This document shows positions 53,601-60,997 of a DNA stretch of 64,000 nucleotides, one piece after another. This DNA is from Oceanibaculum nanhaiense. GTDB lineage: Bacteria > Pseudomonadota > Alphaproteobacteria > Oceanibaculales > Oceanibaculaceae. Within the stretch, counting starts at the first letter, position 1; each line of letters begins with the position of its first letter. The DNA lies in the NCBI RefSeq assembly GCF_002148795.1, contig NZ_MPOB01000005.1, positions 151,023 to 215,022 of the forward strand. Direction: 5' to 3'. Under the pieces are notes generated by a model. The model saw nothing but the letters and a program-made list of their open reading frames with translations. It did no database searches and had not been told where the DNA came from. Made by a program: the position numbers and the translations under genes.

Positions 53601-54202
53601 TCGACATGCAGTTTACCGGACGCGGCCAGAGCGAGGCGGCGCTGGTCGGCTCCCTGGCCGGTACTGGCCGGTTTGCTGTGCGCGAGGGGGTGGCGGAAGG
53701 TTTCGATTTGCAGAGCATCAGCGACCGGCTGGAAGGGCTGAACGACGCGGCGGCCTTCCTGACGCTCGCCCGCGCTGCTTTCGCGGGTGGCGAAACCCCG
53801 TTCGAGCGGCTGGATGGCAGCTTCACCATCACGGACGGGGTAGCACGTACCGAAGATACGCTGCTGGTCGCCAGCGCCGGCGAAGGCAAGGCGACGGGCA
53901 GCATCGATCTGCCGCGCCAGCTGGTGGACGGAACGGCAATCTTCACCCTGACCCGGCATCCCAGCGCGCCGCCCTTCAGTGCCACGGTCAGCGGACCGCT
54001 TGCCGACCCGGCAGTGAATTTGCGCACGCGCGAGCTGGAGGCGTTCCTGGTGCAGCGCGCCATCGAACGAGGGCTGATGCGCCTGCTGCCGCAACAGCAG
54101 GGCAGCGGCGGTACCAACGCCGCGCCGACCGCGCCCTCCTCAGCGCCCGCCTCGCCAGCGGACACGCTGCGTCAGATCATTCCGGAACTGCTGAAGCGCT
54201 AG
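50615..54202 (+). CDS. AsmA family protein
   Basis: This 1195-residue protein has an N-terminal membrane helix (LIGLGVVALLLLAAVFIVPSLV) followed at once by the AsmA signature VDWNGYKPRIADAVREATGRDLVIDGDIGLSILPTPTLSVAGVRL. The rest is a long beta-rich periplasmic region ending in an AsmA_2-like domain with LRAEFQVRNADLRA and GRFAVREGVAEGFDLQSISDRL. AsmA-like proteins bridge the envelope and are linked to phospholipid transport, like TamB. GTG 50615 with GGAGG four bases upstream is preferred to TTG 50564. Its TAG stop shares CTAG with the stop of the facing sulfotransferase gene. Confidence 0.9.
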   Translation: MRRVLIGLGVVALLLLAAVFIVPSLVDWNGYKPRIADAVREATGRDLVIDGDIGLSILPTPTLSVAGVRLRNLPGAQSPDLMRVKALDVEVALRPLLTGDIEVKRLVLIEPFIALEELPDGRRSWDFAPQQQASDVPDEEAGDTAFAGGGGTSVTLDDVRIEGGTLIYRFADGAEQRLDKLSVSLSAQSLQGPYQAKGALAYQGVPATIEASVGRIGVAGKAAPVFLRLGLADRGGLVLSGTMQGGATPRLAGKLELESPDLFALATTASGGRIATPLLRQPGSLRATVSATPQSIALDDMRLVLGETRATGAVNVGLEGTPSIDAVLEVGRFDMDRMMAAQSSATPAAPAGQRPDQRSGQPAAQGAAQDDGSSAAFALPAIPAGLNLSLDLTVDAIDYRGRLVRQVRGNLAIQDGRLALNQLSAQLPGGAEASLYGVAAPQPGGGAPRFEGSAELTATSMRDLAVWLRLDLPDVPVERLRSLSLQTDLAVDSAELRLANLDLRFDASKLVGDARYRFAGRPFVGLSLALDRVNLDGYVVDPQATLPGPVVPEQMPRTNEPPAPPLEFLQSFDAEVKLTVGHVTLRGQQLRDINLDATVRDGVAYVREAAVADFAGARVGVGGTLTAREGASAGELGFKLETREPGRLLQLLNAPSVPNPALLGRLELSGRLIGTPEAFDIDGMLAVAGGRVKVTGGLALAQFPPKIDLVAEGGHPDLTALLKILLGRDPDAGPGLEDLRIWLTARNGDTDALSVNGRIEAAGGMVSIDGDVNPFAPSPTFALSLDVQHGNAVRFLRIFAPDYRPGGTRDRPLDLTARIAGNTAAFTVDDLSLKAGAVAATGNASVSLSGARPKITVKLDAGDIQLEPWLPDPARGGGSAAPAVPLPVSGDGWSSEPLRLTALRSVDAELTATAKTILYDPYKVEDVLALLTLREGVLDVSKLSGTMFGGSIGMNGQLVATDTSSLRAEFQVRNADLRAATTAAGQPPRVRGLLDFDMQFTGRGQSEAALVGSLAGTGRFAVREGVAEGFDLQSISDRLEGLNDAAAFLTLARAAFAGGETPFERLDGSFTITDGVARTEDTLLVASAGEGKATGSIDLPRQLVDGTAIFTLTRHPSAPPFSATVSGPLADPAVNLRTRELEAFLVQRAIERGLMRLLPQQQGSGGTNAAPTAPSSAPASPADTLRQIIPELLKR

Positions 54203-54999
54203 ATATAGCCGAACCGGGTGAGGCCGGGCCTGCCGGCCTCTTCCAGCGCGGCAAGGCGCTCGGCGGGCAGGTCGCGCCAGCGGCCATGGCCGGGCCGGTG
54301 CGCGACAGCCTGTTGTGCGGCGGTCAGGCTGGCCGCGTCGATATCGGGGCGCAGCGCTTGCAGAAGCTTGGCCAGGACCGGGCTGTCCGGCGCCGTTGCG
54401 TCTTCCAGCCGCAGCAGGTGATAGCGCTCTCCGAGCAAGGCCTGCCCGCAGGCCAGCGCTTCCAGATTGGTTTCCGACCAGAAGCGGATCGCGGCCAGCG
54501 CCAGCGCGTCCGGTTCCTTGGGCGCGGCATGGCCGTGGCGCGCGGCGAAATGCCGGTCGATCTGCTGGCGGTTGTCGGAAAGGGCGATGTCACGCCCGTC
54601 GCGCACCACATGGATGAAGCGCAGGCCGGGCAGGGCCTCGGCAAGAAAGGGCAGCACGAACATCAGCCGGGGATTCTTCCAGCCCCACAGTGCGGGGCCG
54701 TTCCCCTCGTCCCGTACCTTGGCGGCGACGTTACGCAGCCCGCTCAGGCCGGTTGCGGCAAGCGCTTCCGGCAGGTCTGCAAGCCGGTAGTCGAGGCTGC
54801 CGGTACGCTCCAGCACCGGGTTGATGAGCTGGTCCAATACCGGCGGCGCATGGCGCAGATCGCCGGCATGGTTCACCGTCCCGCCCATGAAGAAGCCAGC
54901 GGCGATCAGCGCCTCGCGGATTGCCCGCGTGCCGGAACCGCCGGTCGCGCCGATCAGCACGGGGCCGATCAGCACGGGACTGGCCGCAGAGTCGCTCAT
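54199..54999 (-). CDS. Sulfotransferase-fold protein
   Basis: This 266-residue protein has the PAPS-binding loop region VLIGATGGSGTRAIREALI (5'-phosphate loop type, about residues 13-31) and the 3'-phosphate site FIHVVRDGRDIALSD (about 127-141). WGWKNPRLMFVLPFL lies between them. Bacterial members move sulfate to carbohydrates or lipids, or are catalytically relaxed. Its ATG overlaps the stop of the ABC ATPase gene (ATGA), so the two are coupled. The acceptor is unknown. Confidence 0.8.
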   Translation of the reverse strand: MSDSAASPVLIGPVLIGATGGSGTRAIREALIAAGFFMGGTVNHAGDLRHAPPVLDQLINPVLERTGSLDYRLADLPEALAATGLSGLRNVAAKVRDEGNGPALWGWKNPRLMFVLPFLAEALPGLRFIHVVRDGRDIALSDNRQQIDRHFAARHGHAAPKEPDALALAAIRFWSETNLEALACGQALLGERYHLLRLEDATAPDSPVLAKLLQALRPDIDAASLTAAQQAVAHRPGHGRWRDLPAERLAALEEAGRPGLTRFGYI

Positions 55000-55778
55000 A
55001 CCGCCAGTTCCGCCGCGCGCAGGCTTTCGTCGCGCACCAGATCGGTCAGCTGCGCCTTGAGGGCGGAAAAAGCCGGCGTGGTGCGGATGTGATAGTCGCG
55101 CGGCCGGGGCAGGTCGATGGATATCTCCGCCTTGACCGTGCCGGGCCGTGCGGTCAGCACCACGACGCGGCCGGCCAGGAAGATCGCCTCCTCGATATCA
55201 TGGGTCACGAACAGCACGGTCTTGCGGTTGCGTTCCCACACCGCCAGCAGCAATTCCTGCATCAGGCTGCGGGTCTGGGTGTCGAGCGCGCCGAACGGCT
55301 CGTCCAGCAGCATCACGCTGGGGTCGGGGGCCAGCGCGCGGGCCAGTGCCACGCGCTGCTGCATGCCGCCGGACAGGGTTTTCGGATATTGCCCGGCGAA
55401 GCCCTCCAGCCCGACCTGGGCCAGCAGGCTGTCGGCCCGGCTGCGGGCGTCGTTGCGGCCCATGCCCTGTTCGATCAGGCCGAAGGCGACATTGTCGCGC
55501 ACAGTGAGCCACGGATAGAGGGCCGGCTGCTGGAAGACCATGCCGCGCTCCGGGCCGGGCTTCTCGACCGGACGGCCATCCAGCTGGATGGTACCGCTAT
55601 CGGGATGGTCCAGCCCGGCAGCCATGCGCAGCAGGGTGGATTTGCCGCAGCCCGACGGGCCGAGCAGCGCCACGAACTCGCCCTCGCCGACGGAAAGATC
55701 GACCGGGCGCAACGCCTCGACAAGGGTGTCGCGTCCGCGAAAAACCCGGCTGACGCCGGCAATCTCAAGCCTACCCAT
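54996..55778 (-). CDS. NitT/TauT-type ABC transporter ATPase, orphan
   Basis: This 260-residue ATPase has Walker A GPSGCGKST (about residues 40-48), Q-loop MVFQQPALYPWLTVRDNV, signature LSGGMQQRVALARAL, Walker B VMLLDEPFGALD and H-loop FVTHDIEEA. The sequence groups with TauB/SsuB/NrtD ATPases that drive uptake of sulfonates, nitrate or similar small anions. No permease or binding protein gene adjoins, so it is an orphan in this window. It sits between an 89-residue protein and a sulfotransferase in one operon. It could serve a permease encoded elsewhere. Confidence 0.88.
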   Translation of the reverse strand: MGRLEIAGVSRVFRGRDTLVEALRPVDLSVGEGEFVALLGPSGCGKSTLLRMAAGLDHPDSGTIQLDGRPVEKPGPERGMVFQQPALYPWLTVRDNVAFGLIEQGMGRNDARSRADSLLAQVGLEGFAGQYPKTLSGGMQQRVALARALAPDPSVMLLDEPFGALDTQTRSLMQELLLAVWERNRKTVLFVTHDIEEAIFLAGRVVVLTARPGTVKAEISIDLPRPRDYHIRTTPAFSALKAQLTDLVRDESLRAAELAV

Positions 55779-55792
55779 TGTATTCGGAATCG

Positions 55793-56062
55793 TCAGACCA
55801 GGAAATTCAGATAGGAGCCGCGCGGCGAATCCATGTCGATATCGTCAGCGGCCAGCAGGCGTGCCAGACGGTTGAGCTGTTTGCCGATATCGGCTTCGTC
55901 GATGGCGGTGCGCAGGATGGACCGGCGCTGCGGCCGCTCGCGCGGCCCTTCCAGCAGGGCGTCGGCGCGCGGTTGCGTGCCCTGGCCACGCTGGATGCGG
56001 TTGCCGGCCTGGCCTGACGTCTGACCGCCGATCCGGGGGCCGGTAGGGGTAATCGCCATCAT
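55793..56062 (-). CDS. Small hypothetical protein of the ATPase/sulfotransferase operon
   Basis: This 89-residue soluble protein has a Gly/Gln/Arg-rich, probably disordered first half and a helical second half (ILRTAIDEADIGKQLNRLARLLAADDIDMD) ending in the compact tail PRGSYLNFLV. GGAGGAGAGA stands directly before ATG 56062, a strong ribosome binding site, and the stop is 14 bases before the ATPase start. I recognise no family. The ordered C-terminus suggests a real, conserved protein. Confidence 0.7.
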   Translation of the reverse strand: MMAITPTGPRIGGQTSGQAGNRIQRGQGTQPRADALLEGPRERPQRRSILRTAIDEADIGKQLNRLARLLAADDIDMDSPRGSYLNFLV

Positions 56063-56192
56063 TCTCTCCTCCGCCGCCGAAAGCGGCGCTCAGCTGGCAT
56101 TATGCCTGCAAAAGCCCGGCAGTTGAAGGCCCGGCTTTCTCAGCAAGGGGGGCGGGTGTAAGGTATGGCACCGGCTATTCGGAAGGACCGCC

Positions 56193-56930
56193 ATGAACAT
56201 TCTCGTCGTGCAGAACTATCCCGGCTCGCCGCCGGGACAGCTGGGGGACAGCCTGACCGCCCGCGGTGCCGCCCTGCATGTTGTGCAGCCGCTCTCCGGC
56301 GATCCGGTGCCAGCCGATCATGCGCCCTTCGACGCCGCGCTCATCCTGGGTGGGGCGCAGAGCGCTGCTGACGATGCCGGCAATCCCTATTACGCCGAAC
56401 TGCTGCCGCTGCTGCGTGGCTTTCATGAGGCCGGCAAGCCGCTGCTGGGGGTTTGTCTCGGCTCCCAGCTTCTGGCGCGGGTGTTCGGCAAGAAGGTCTA
56501 TCGCCACAGCCATGTCGAATTCGGCTTCCATCCGCTGGCGATGACCGAGGCGGGGCGGGCCGATCCGCTGCTGGCCGGCCTGCCCGCAATGCCCCATGCG
56601 ATGGAGTTCCACGAGGATACGTTCGATCTGCCGGACGAGGCGGTGCTGCTGATGACCGGCGAAGGGTGCCGCCATCAGGCCTACCGGGTGGGCGAGACCG
56701 CCTATGCCTTCCAGTGCCATATCGAAGTCACGCGCCCGATGCTGGAGCGCTGGGCGGCCGAGCCGGGCAGCTTCACCGCCAATGGCGGCGCCGACCCGAT
56801 GCCACGACTGCAGGCGGAGATGGCCCTGCATCTGGACGGATCGCTGCACTTTGCCGATACGGTGGCCGCTGGCTGGCTGGATCTGGCAGCCCGGGTGCGG
56901 CAACGCAACGGCTTGCGCAAATCGGCGTAA
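56193..56930 (+). CDS. Class I glutamine amidotransferase-like protein
   Basis: This 245-residue protein has the class I amidotransferase fold with nucleophile elbow LLGVCLGSQLLA (Cys near residue 88), ALILGGAQSAADD upstream, and the His-Glu pair in YAFQCHIEVTRP (about 170-181). The full triad is present. It resembles the GMP synthase-like stand-alone GATases (YfeJ or PuuD-like hydrolases). No synthetase domain or partner is adjacent, so it may hydrolyse gamma-glutamyl compounds itself. The gamma-glutamyltransferase gene lies about 0.8 kb downstream. Confidence 0.87.
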   Translation: MNILVVQNYPGSPPGQLGDSLTARGAALHVVQPLSGDPVPADHAPFDAALILGGAQSAADDAGNPYYAELLPLLRGFHEAGKPLLGVCLGSQLLARVFGKKVYRHSHVEFGFHPLAMTEAGRADPLLAGLPAMPHAMEFHEDTFDLPDEAVLLMTGEGCRHQAYRVGETAYAFQCHIEVTRPMLERWAAEPGSFTANGGADPMPRLQAEMALHLDGSLHFADTVAAGWLDLAARVRQRNGLRKSA

Positions 56931-56976
56931 TGCTGGACTCTGTTATTGCTGATCCGGAACACGGGATGCGAGCCTG

Positions 56977-57336
56977 ATGATGGAACGTGTTAAGTCGCTG
57001 TTTCGCGCACCGCGCCTGGCCAACCGGCGCCGGCATCCCCGTTATCCAGTCAGCGCCAGCGTGGAAATCCTGCATGCGGGCGCTGTGCGGCGCGATGCGG
57101 AGATTACTGATGTGTCGGCTGGCGGGGCGCTGCTGATCCCGACCCAGGATATCGAGCCGGGGCAGGATATCGAAATCTTCCATCCCAGCTCGACGATGCG
57201 GGTTACCGCGCAGGTGATCGCCAATGATTCGGTAGGCACGCGGGTCTGTTTCCTGTCGGAAGGGGCCGGTACCATTGTCGCGGTCTGGCTGCGCGGTCTC
57301 CATGCGCGCCCGGTTGCCGATGGGCAGCCCGGCTGA
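56977..57336 (+). CDS. PilZ domain c-di-GMP receptor
   Basis: This 119-residue single-domain protein has both c-di-GMP binding motifs: RRHPR (about 18-22, RxxxR) and DVSAGG (about 45-50, (D/N)xSxxG). A strand-rich barrel follows, ending with a Val/Leu-rich strand. It should bind c-di-GMP and regulate a partner, for example in motility or polysaccharide output. It is the third c-di-GMP gene in this window. It ends 160 bases before the candidate small RNA. Confidence 0.88.
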   Translation: MMERVKSLFRAPRLANRRRHPRYPVSASVEILHAGAVRRDAEITDVSAGGALLIPTQDIEPGQDIEIFHPSSTMRVTAQVIANDSVGTRVCFLSEGAGTIVAVWLRGLHARPVADGQPG

Positions 57337-57496
57337 ACGGCTCAGCTGAGGATACCGCTGTCCGTACGGCGACCCCCAATGGGATACCGGAATGGCGTTC
57401 ACGGAAATGTGAATGCTCCCTATCGGCGAAATTCCGCGGCTTGTCGCAGAACTGCCCCGCCAGCCACTTATTTTAGACATGATTGAGCATAATATT

Positions 57497-57630
57497 TGGG
57501 TTGTAGGCGCCAACCAAGCCCCTCCGGTGCCTACGATCAGGCCGCAAGGAAACCCCTTCCCCAAGCGGCCATGACCCAAAGCCCCCTCGGGCGGTGCCAA
57601 TTCCCCGCTGGCACCGCCCGATTTCTTTTG
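57497..57630 (+). ncRNA. Candidate small RNA with three C-rich hairpin loops
   Basis: The 425 bases between the PilZ and gamma-glutamyltransferase genes carry no protein gene. Three hairpins follow each other: GTAGGCGCC (57503-57511) with 57526-57534, loop containing CCCCTCC; GGCCGC (57540-57545) with 57565-57570, loop containing ACCCCTTCCCC; and GGGCGGTGCCA (57589-57599) with 57609-57619, perfect 11 base pairs, followed by a T-rich tail (ATTTCTTTT). An AT-rich stretch with CATAAT (57488-57493) precedes. This is the form of a small RNA with anti-Shine-Dalgarno loops as known in alphaproteobacteria. A leader/attenuator of the downstream gene is the alternative. Confidence 0.6.
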
Positions 57631-57761
57631 CGCCTCCCTTCTCCGGTTTTCTCCTTTCTTCGGTTATCTCCTCTGGGCAGCCCTGCGGGCGGCGGGCCTT
57701 CACATGGGCCGGGCCGACGGCTATGAAGATTGCCTCGCTTTGCAAGGGGAGCCCGCACCGC

Positions 57762-59549
57762 ATGTTCACCACCCGTCCGGAAATTCTCGGCACCTTCGGT
57801 GTCGTCACCTCAACCCACTGGCTGGCCAGCGCCACCGGCATGGCCATCCTGGAGAAGGGCGGCAATGCCTTCGATGCGGGCGTGGCCACCGGCTTTGCGC
57901 TGCAAGTGGTGGAACCGCACCTGAATGGTCCGGGCGGCGAGGTGCCGATCCTCCTGTTCGACCGCAAGGTCGGCGAGATGGAGGTGATCTGCGGCCAGGG
58001 CGTCTCCCCGGCAGCAGCGACCATCGGCTATTACCGCTCGCTGGGTTTCGACCTGGTGCCCGGCACCGGGTTGCTGGCTGCCACCGTGCCCGGCGCCTTC
58101 GACGCCTGGATGCTGATGCTGCGCGATCATGGCACGATGACGCTGGAAGAGGTGCTGAGCCCCGCCATCGCGATGGCGGAAAACGGCTACCCGGTGGTGC
58201 CGAACATCACCAAGACGGTCGATACGGTGCGCGAGCTGTTCGCCACCGAGTGGACAACCTCCGCGGCTCTCTATCTGAAGGATGGCAAGGCACCGCAGCC
58301 CGGCAGCCTGTTCCGCAATGTGAAGATGGCGGAGATGTACAAGCGCGTGCTGACCGAGGCCAAGGCCGCCGGCGGCGACCGCATCAAGCAGATCGAGGCG
58401 GCGCGCGCGGCCTGGTCCAGGGGGTTCGTCGCCGAGGCCATCGAGAAATTCTGTGCGACGACCGCTGCCATCGACGATTCCGGCAAGCGCAACAAGGGCA
58501 TCCTGACCGCCGAGGATATGGCGTCCTGGCAGGCGACCAAGGAGAAGCCGACGACGGTCGAGTATGGCCGCTACACGGTCGGCGTCATCCCGCCCTGGAG
58601 CCAGGGGCCGGTGCTGGCGCAGCAGCTGGCCCTGCTGAAGGGCTATGACCTCGACAAGACCGACCCGACCGGCCCGGACTTCCTGCATCTGTTCATCGAG
58701 AGCGCGAAGCTGGCGATGGCCGACCGCGAGGCGTTCTACGCCGATTCGGCGCAGGTCGAGGTGCCGATCGAGACGCTGTTGTCAGAAGCTTATAATGCCG
58801 AGCGCCGCGCGCTGATCGGGGACACCGCCTCGAAGGAGCCACGCCCGGGCAGTGTGCCGGGCCTCACCCGCTGGATGGATCTGGAGGCGCACAAGCGCCT
58901 GGGCATGGCGCCGGAATATGCCAAATTCTCCATCGGCGAGCCGACCGTGCGGCGTGACGGCAATGTGGCGGGCGATACCTGCCATTTCGACATCATCGAC
59001 CGCTGGGGCAACATGGTTTCCGCCACGCCCAGCGGCGGCTGGCTGCAATCCAGCCCGACCATCCCGGAACTGGGCTTCTGCCTGACCAACCGCATGCAGA
59101 TGTTCTGGCTGAATGAGCAATCCGCTGCCGCGCTGGCGCCGAAGCGCCGGCCGCGCACCACTTTGACCGCCAACATGGCGCTGCGCGATGGCGCGCCTTA
59201 CATGGCGTTCGGCACGCCAGGCGGCGACCAGCAGCCGCAATGGTCGGCGCTGATGTTCCTGCATCACGCCCATCACGGCATGAATTTGCAGGAATCCATC
59301 GATTGTCCGGCCCTGCATATCGACCATCTGGTGAATTCCTTCTGGCCGCGCGCGGCGAAATGGAATCATGTCCAGGTCGAGGGGCGGATTCCGGCGGCGA
59401 CGGTCGAGGAACTGCGGCGGCGCGGCCATGATGTGACGGTCGGCGGCGACTGGTCGGAAGGCCGGCTGACGGCGGCGGCGCAGGCAGACGGCCTGGTGAA
59501 GGCGGCGGCCAATCCGCGTGGCATGCAGGGTTATGCCATCGGCCGCTGA
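57762..59549 (+). CDS. Gamma-glutamyltransferase family protein
   Basis: This 595-residue Ntn-hydrolase precursor has family segments FGVVTSTHWLASATGMAILEKGGNAFDAGVATGFALQVVEPHLNGPGGEVPILLFD near the start and the self-cleavage site GDTCHFDIIDRWGNMVSATPS (Thr nucleophile near residue 408), then FGTPGGDQQPQW late. It resembles GGT-like acylases and hydrolases more than E. coli Ggt, because the lid and binding segments differ. No signal peptide is visible, so it may be cytoplasmic. ATG 57762 with AAGGGGAG upstream fits the conserved N-terminus; the longer open frame to 57594 overlaps the RNA hairpin. Confidence 0.88.
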   Translation: MFTTRPEILGTFGVVTSTHWLASATGMAILEKGGNAFDAGVATGFALQVVEPHLNGPGGEVPILLFDRKVGEMEVICGQGVSPAAATIGYYRSLGFDLVPGTGLLAATVPGAFDAWMLMLRDHGTMTLEEVLSPAIAMAENGYPVVPNITKTVDTVRELFATEWTTSAALYLKDGKAPQPGSLFRNVKMAEMYKRVLTEAKAAGGDRIKQIEAARAAWSRGFVAEAIEKFCATTAAIDDSGKRNKGILTAEDMASWQATKEKPTTVEYGRYTVGVIPPWSQGPVLAQQLALLKGYDLDKTDPTGPDFLHLFIESAKLAMADREAFYADSAQVEVPIETLLSEAYNAERRALIGDTASKEPRPGSVPGLTRWMDLEAHKRLGMAPEYAKFSIGEPTVRRDGNVAGDTCHFDIIDRWGNMVSATPSGGWLQSSPTIPELGFCLTNRMQMFWLNEQSAAALAPKRRPRTTLTANMALRDGAPYMAFGTPGGDQQPQWSALMFLHHAHHGMNLQESIDCPALHIDHLVNSFWPRAAKWNHVQVEGRIPAATVEELRRRGHDVTVGGDWSEGRLTAAAQADGLVKAAANPRGMQGYAIGR

Positions 59550-59562
59550 TCGAAAATATGGC

Positions 59563-59594
59563 GGGCAAGGTGGTCGGTAGCGATTGCCTTGCCC
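59563..59594 (+). terminator. Stem-loop after the gamma-glutamyltransferase gene
   Basis: GGGCAAGG (59563-59570) pairs perfectly with CCTTGCCC (59587-59594) around a 16-base loop, 14 bases after the stop codon. There is no T run, so termination strength is doubtful. Confidence 0.35.
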
Positions 59595-59648
59595 GTGCCC
59601 TTCGCCGATACTGATTTTATTAAAATCCTATTGGTGAGAGACGGCCCG

Positions 59649-59933
59649 ATGGCGGCGACGAGCAATCCCGCGCTTGCCCTGCTTGCGAAGAGCATCGCCG
59701 ATGTGGTGGGTGCCAACAGCGAACTCTATCGCGATGTGCTGCGCGCCGTCGAATCGGACGAATATGTGGATATCATGCTGGCGCAGGCCTCCTTCGACAC
59801 GCTGTCCGGCGAGATCAAACGGGAGATATCGGAACGCGTCGATGATCTGGTCGCGACATATCTCGCCAAGGGGCAGTCGGTCGAGGAGATGGCGGACGAG
59901 CTTGCCGGGAAATTGCCGGACGGCATGGCCTGA
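59649..59933 (+). CDS. Small helical hypothetical protein upstream of fliL
   Basis: This 94-residue, mostly helical acidic protein (YRDVLRAVESDEYVDIMLAQASFDTLSGEIKREISERVDDLV) has no signal peptide or membrane helix. ATG 59649 has GAGAGACGG upstream; the frame is open from 59589. I recognise no family. It lies 27 bases before fliL on the same strand, so it may be co-transcribed with it. Confidence 0.6.
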   Translation: MAATSNPALALLAKSIADVVGANSELYRDVLRAVESDEYVDIMLAQASFDTLSGEIKREISERVDDLVATYLAKGQSVEEMADELAGKLPDGMA

Positions 59934-59960
59934 TAACACCGAAGCCTGTATCGTGGTGCC

Positions 59961-60473
59961 ATGAGCGATCAATTGGGTACCCATGCCGATGGCGGCGCGC
60001 CGGAAGTAAAGAAGCTTCCGGTCGGCAAGCTGATTCTGCTTATCCTACTGCCGATCCTGCTGATTGGCGGCGCGGCGGCCGGGCTGTTCCTCACCGGTAT
60101 GCTGGGCGGCAAGAAGTCGGCTTCCCCGGCCGCCACGCAGGAAACCGCGCCGCCGCCCAAGACCAGCGGCGGGCATTATACATCGCTGTCGGATTTCATC
60201 CTGACGCTGCGGACCGAGAGCGGCGAGGCGCGCGTCGTCATGGTGACGATCAGCCTGCAGGTCAGCAGCCAGGAACAGAACGCCATCGTGAAATCGGGCG
60301 ATGCCAAGCTGCGCGATGCCATCAACATGCTGTTGAGCGAGCAGCCCCTGCAGAATTATTCCGACCCCATGGAGCTGAACAATCTGCGCGCCATGCTGGC
60401 CGATGAGATCAGGCGGATATTACCGAACCTCAATCTTCTCGGCGTGCATCTGACCCGGGTGCGGGTGCAGTAG
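59961..60473 (+). CDS. fliL: Flagellar basal body-associated protein FliL
   Basis: This 170-residue protein has one membrane helix (about residues 23-47), a Pro/Lys/Ser linker and the periplasmic FliL domain: YTSLSDFILTLRTESGEARVVMVTISLQVSSQEQ and LLSEQPLQNYSDPMELNNLRAMLADEIRRIL. FliL rings around the stator of the flagellar motor. Normally it sits in a flagellar operon, but no other flagellar gene is nearby here. ATG 59961. It converges on the GNAT gene with a short GC-rich hairpin (60473-60490) between. Confidence 0.85.
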   Translation: MSDQLGTHADGGAPEVKKLPVGKLILLILLPILLIGGAAAGLFLTGMLGGKKSASPAATQETAPPPKTSGGHYTSLSDFILTLRTESGEARVVMVTISLQVSSQEQNAIVKSGDAKLRDAINMLLSEQPLQNYSDPMELNNLRAMLADEIRRILPNLNLLGVHLTRVRVQ

Positions 60474-60491
60474 GCGGGGTCTGTCCCGCCC

Positions 60492-60938
60492 TCAGGGCTT
60501 CATCTCATAGGTGATCCACATGCTGCGCGTCGCCTTGCGGTCATAGACGCCGCGCGCCCGGTAGTTGTTGTCGGCGGTGATCCAGCGGATGACTGGCCAG
60601 CCGCGCTCGGCGGCGATAGCGTTCAGCGCGTCCAGCAGCTTGTCGGCGGCGCCGCTGCCGCGCACATCGGGATCGACGAACAGATCGTCCAGGAAGCCGG
60701 CATAGGCGCCCCGCAGCGGGCTGGGCATGGCGCGGAAATGCGCAAGCCCAATGACCCGGCCGGTGGCGTCGCGGGCGACCAGCGCCTCCTGCACATGCTC
60801 GGCATCGTGCAGCCAGCCCCAGACACGCTCCGCCGTCTCGTCCGTCATCGGCATCTTGTAGAAGGCGGCATAGCCGTTATAGAGCCGGCGCCAGTCAGCC
60901 TTGTCGCTGTCCTTCAGGCGGTCGATGGTCACGGACAT
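60492..60938 (-). CDS. GNAT family N-acetyltransferase
   Basis: This 148-residue single-domain GNAT protein starts with TIDRLKDSDKADWRRLYNGYAAFYKMPMTDE; the acetyl-CoA motif A is DLFVDPDVRGSGAADKLLDALNAIAAERGW (R-G-S-G-A in place of the Q/R-x-x-G-x-A pattern). A tyrosine in ARGVYDRKATRS is a likely catalytic base or acid. ATG 60938. It resembles the small polyamine/aminoglycoside-type acetyltransferases, but the substrate is not clear. Confidence 0.85.
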   Translation of the reverse strand: MSVTIDRLKDSDKADWRRLYNGYAAFYKMPMTDETAERVWGWLHDAEHVQEALVARDATGRVIGLAHFRAMPSPLRGAYAGFLDDLFVDPDVRGSGAADKLLDALNAIAAERGWPVIRWITADNNYRARGVYDRKATRSMWITYEMKP

Positions 60939-60997
60939 GGGGGTTCCTTTTCTGTCTGGAAGCGCACGCTAGCGCCCCTGCGACAGGCGGAAAAGCC

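Noticed and set aside
51179..54094. 971-codon minus-strand frame opposite the AsmA gene.
   Set aside because: No motif or signal; AsmA on the plus strand has clear family signatures.
57497..57630. Signal recognition particle RNA or 6S RNA as identity of the structured region.
   Set aside because: The conserved SRP tetraloop region (GGAAGGAAGCAGCC-like) and the 6S central bubble are not present, and the usual 6S neighbours are absent.
57589..57630. Terminator hairpin as the end of the PilZ transcript only.
   Set aside because: It is 250 bases from the PilZ stop with two further ordered hairpins and an AT-rich stretch in front, so a separate small RNA is the better reading, though read-through from PilZ cannot be excluded.
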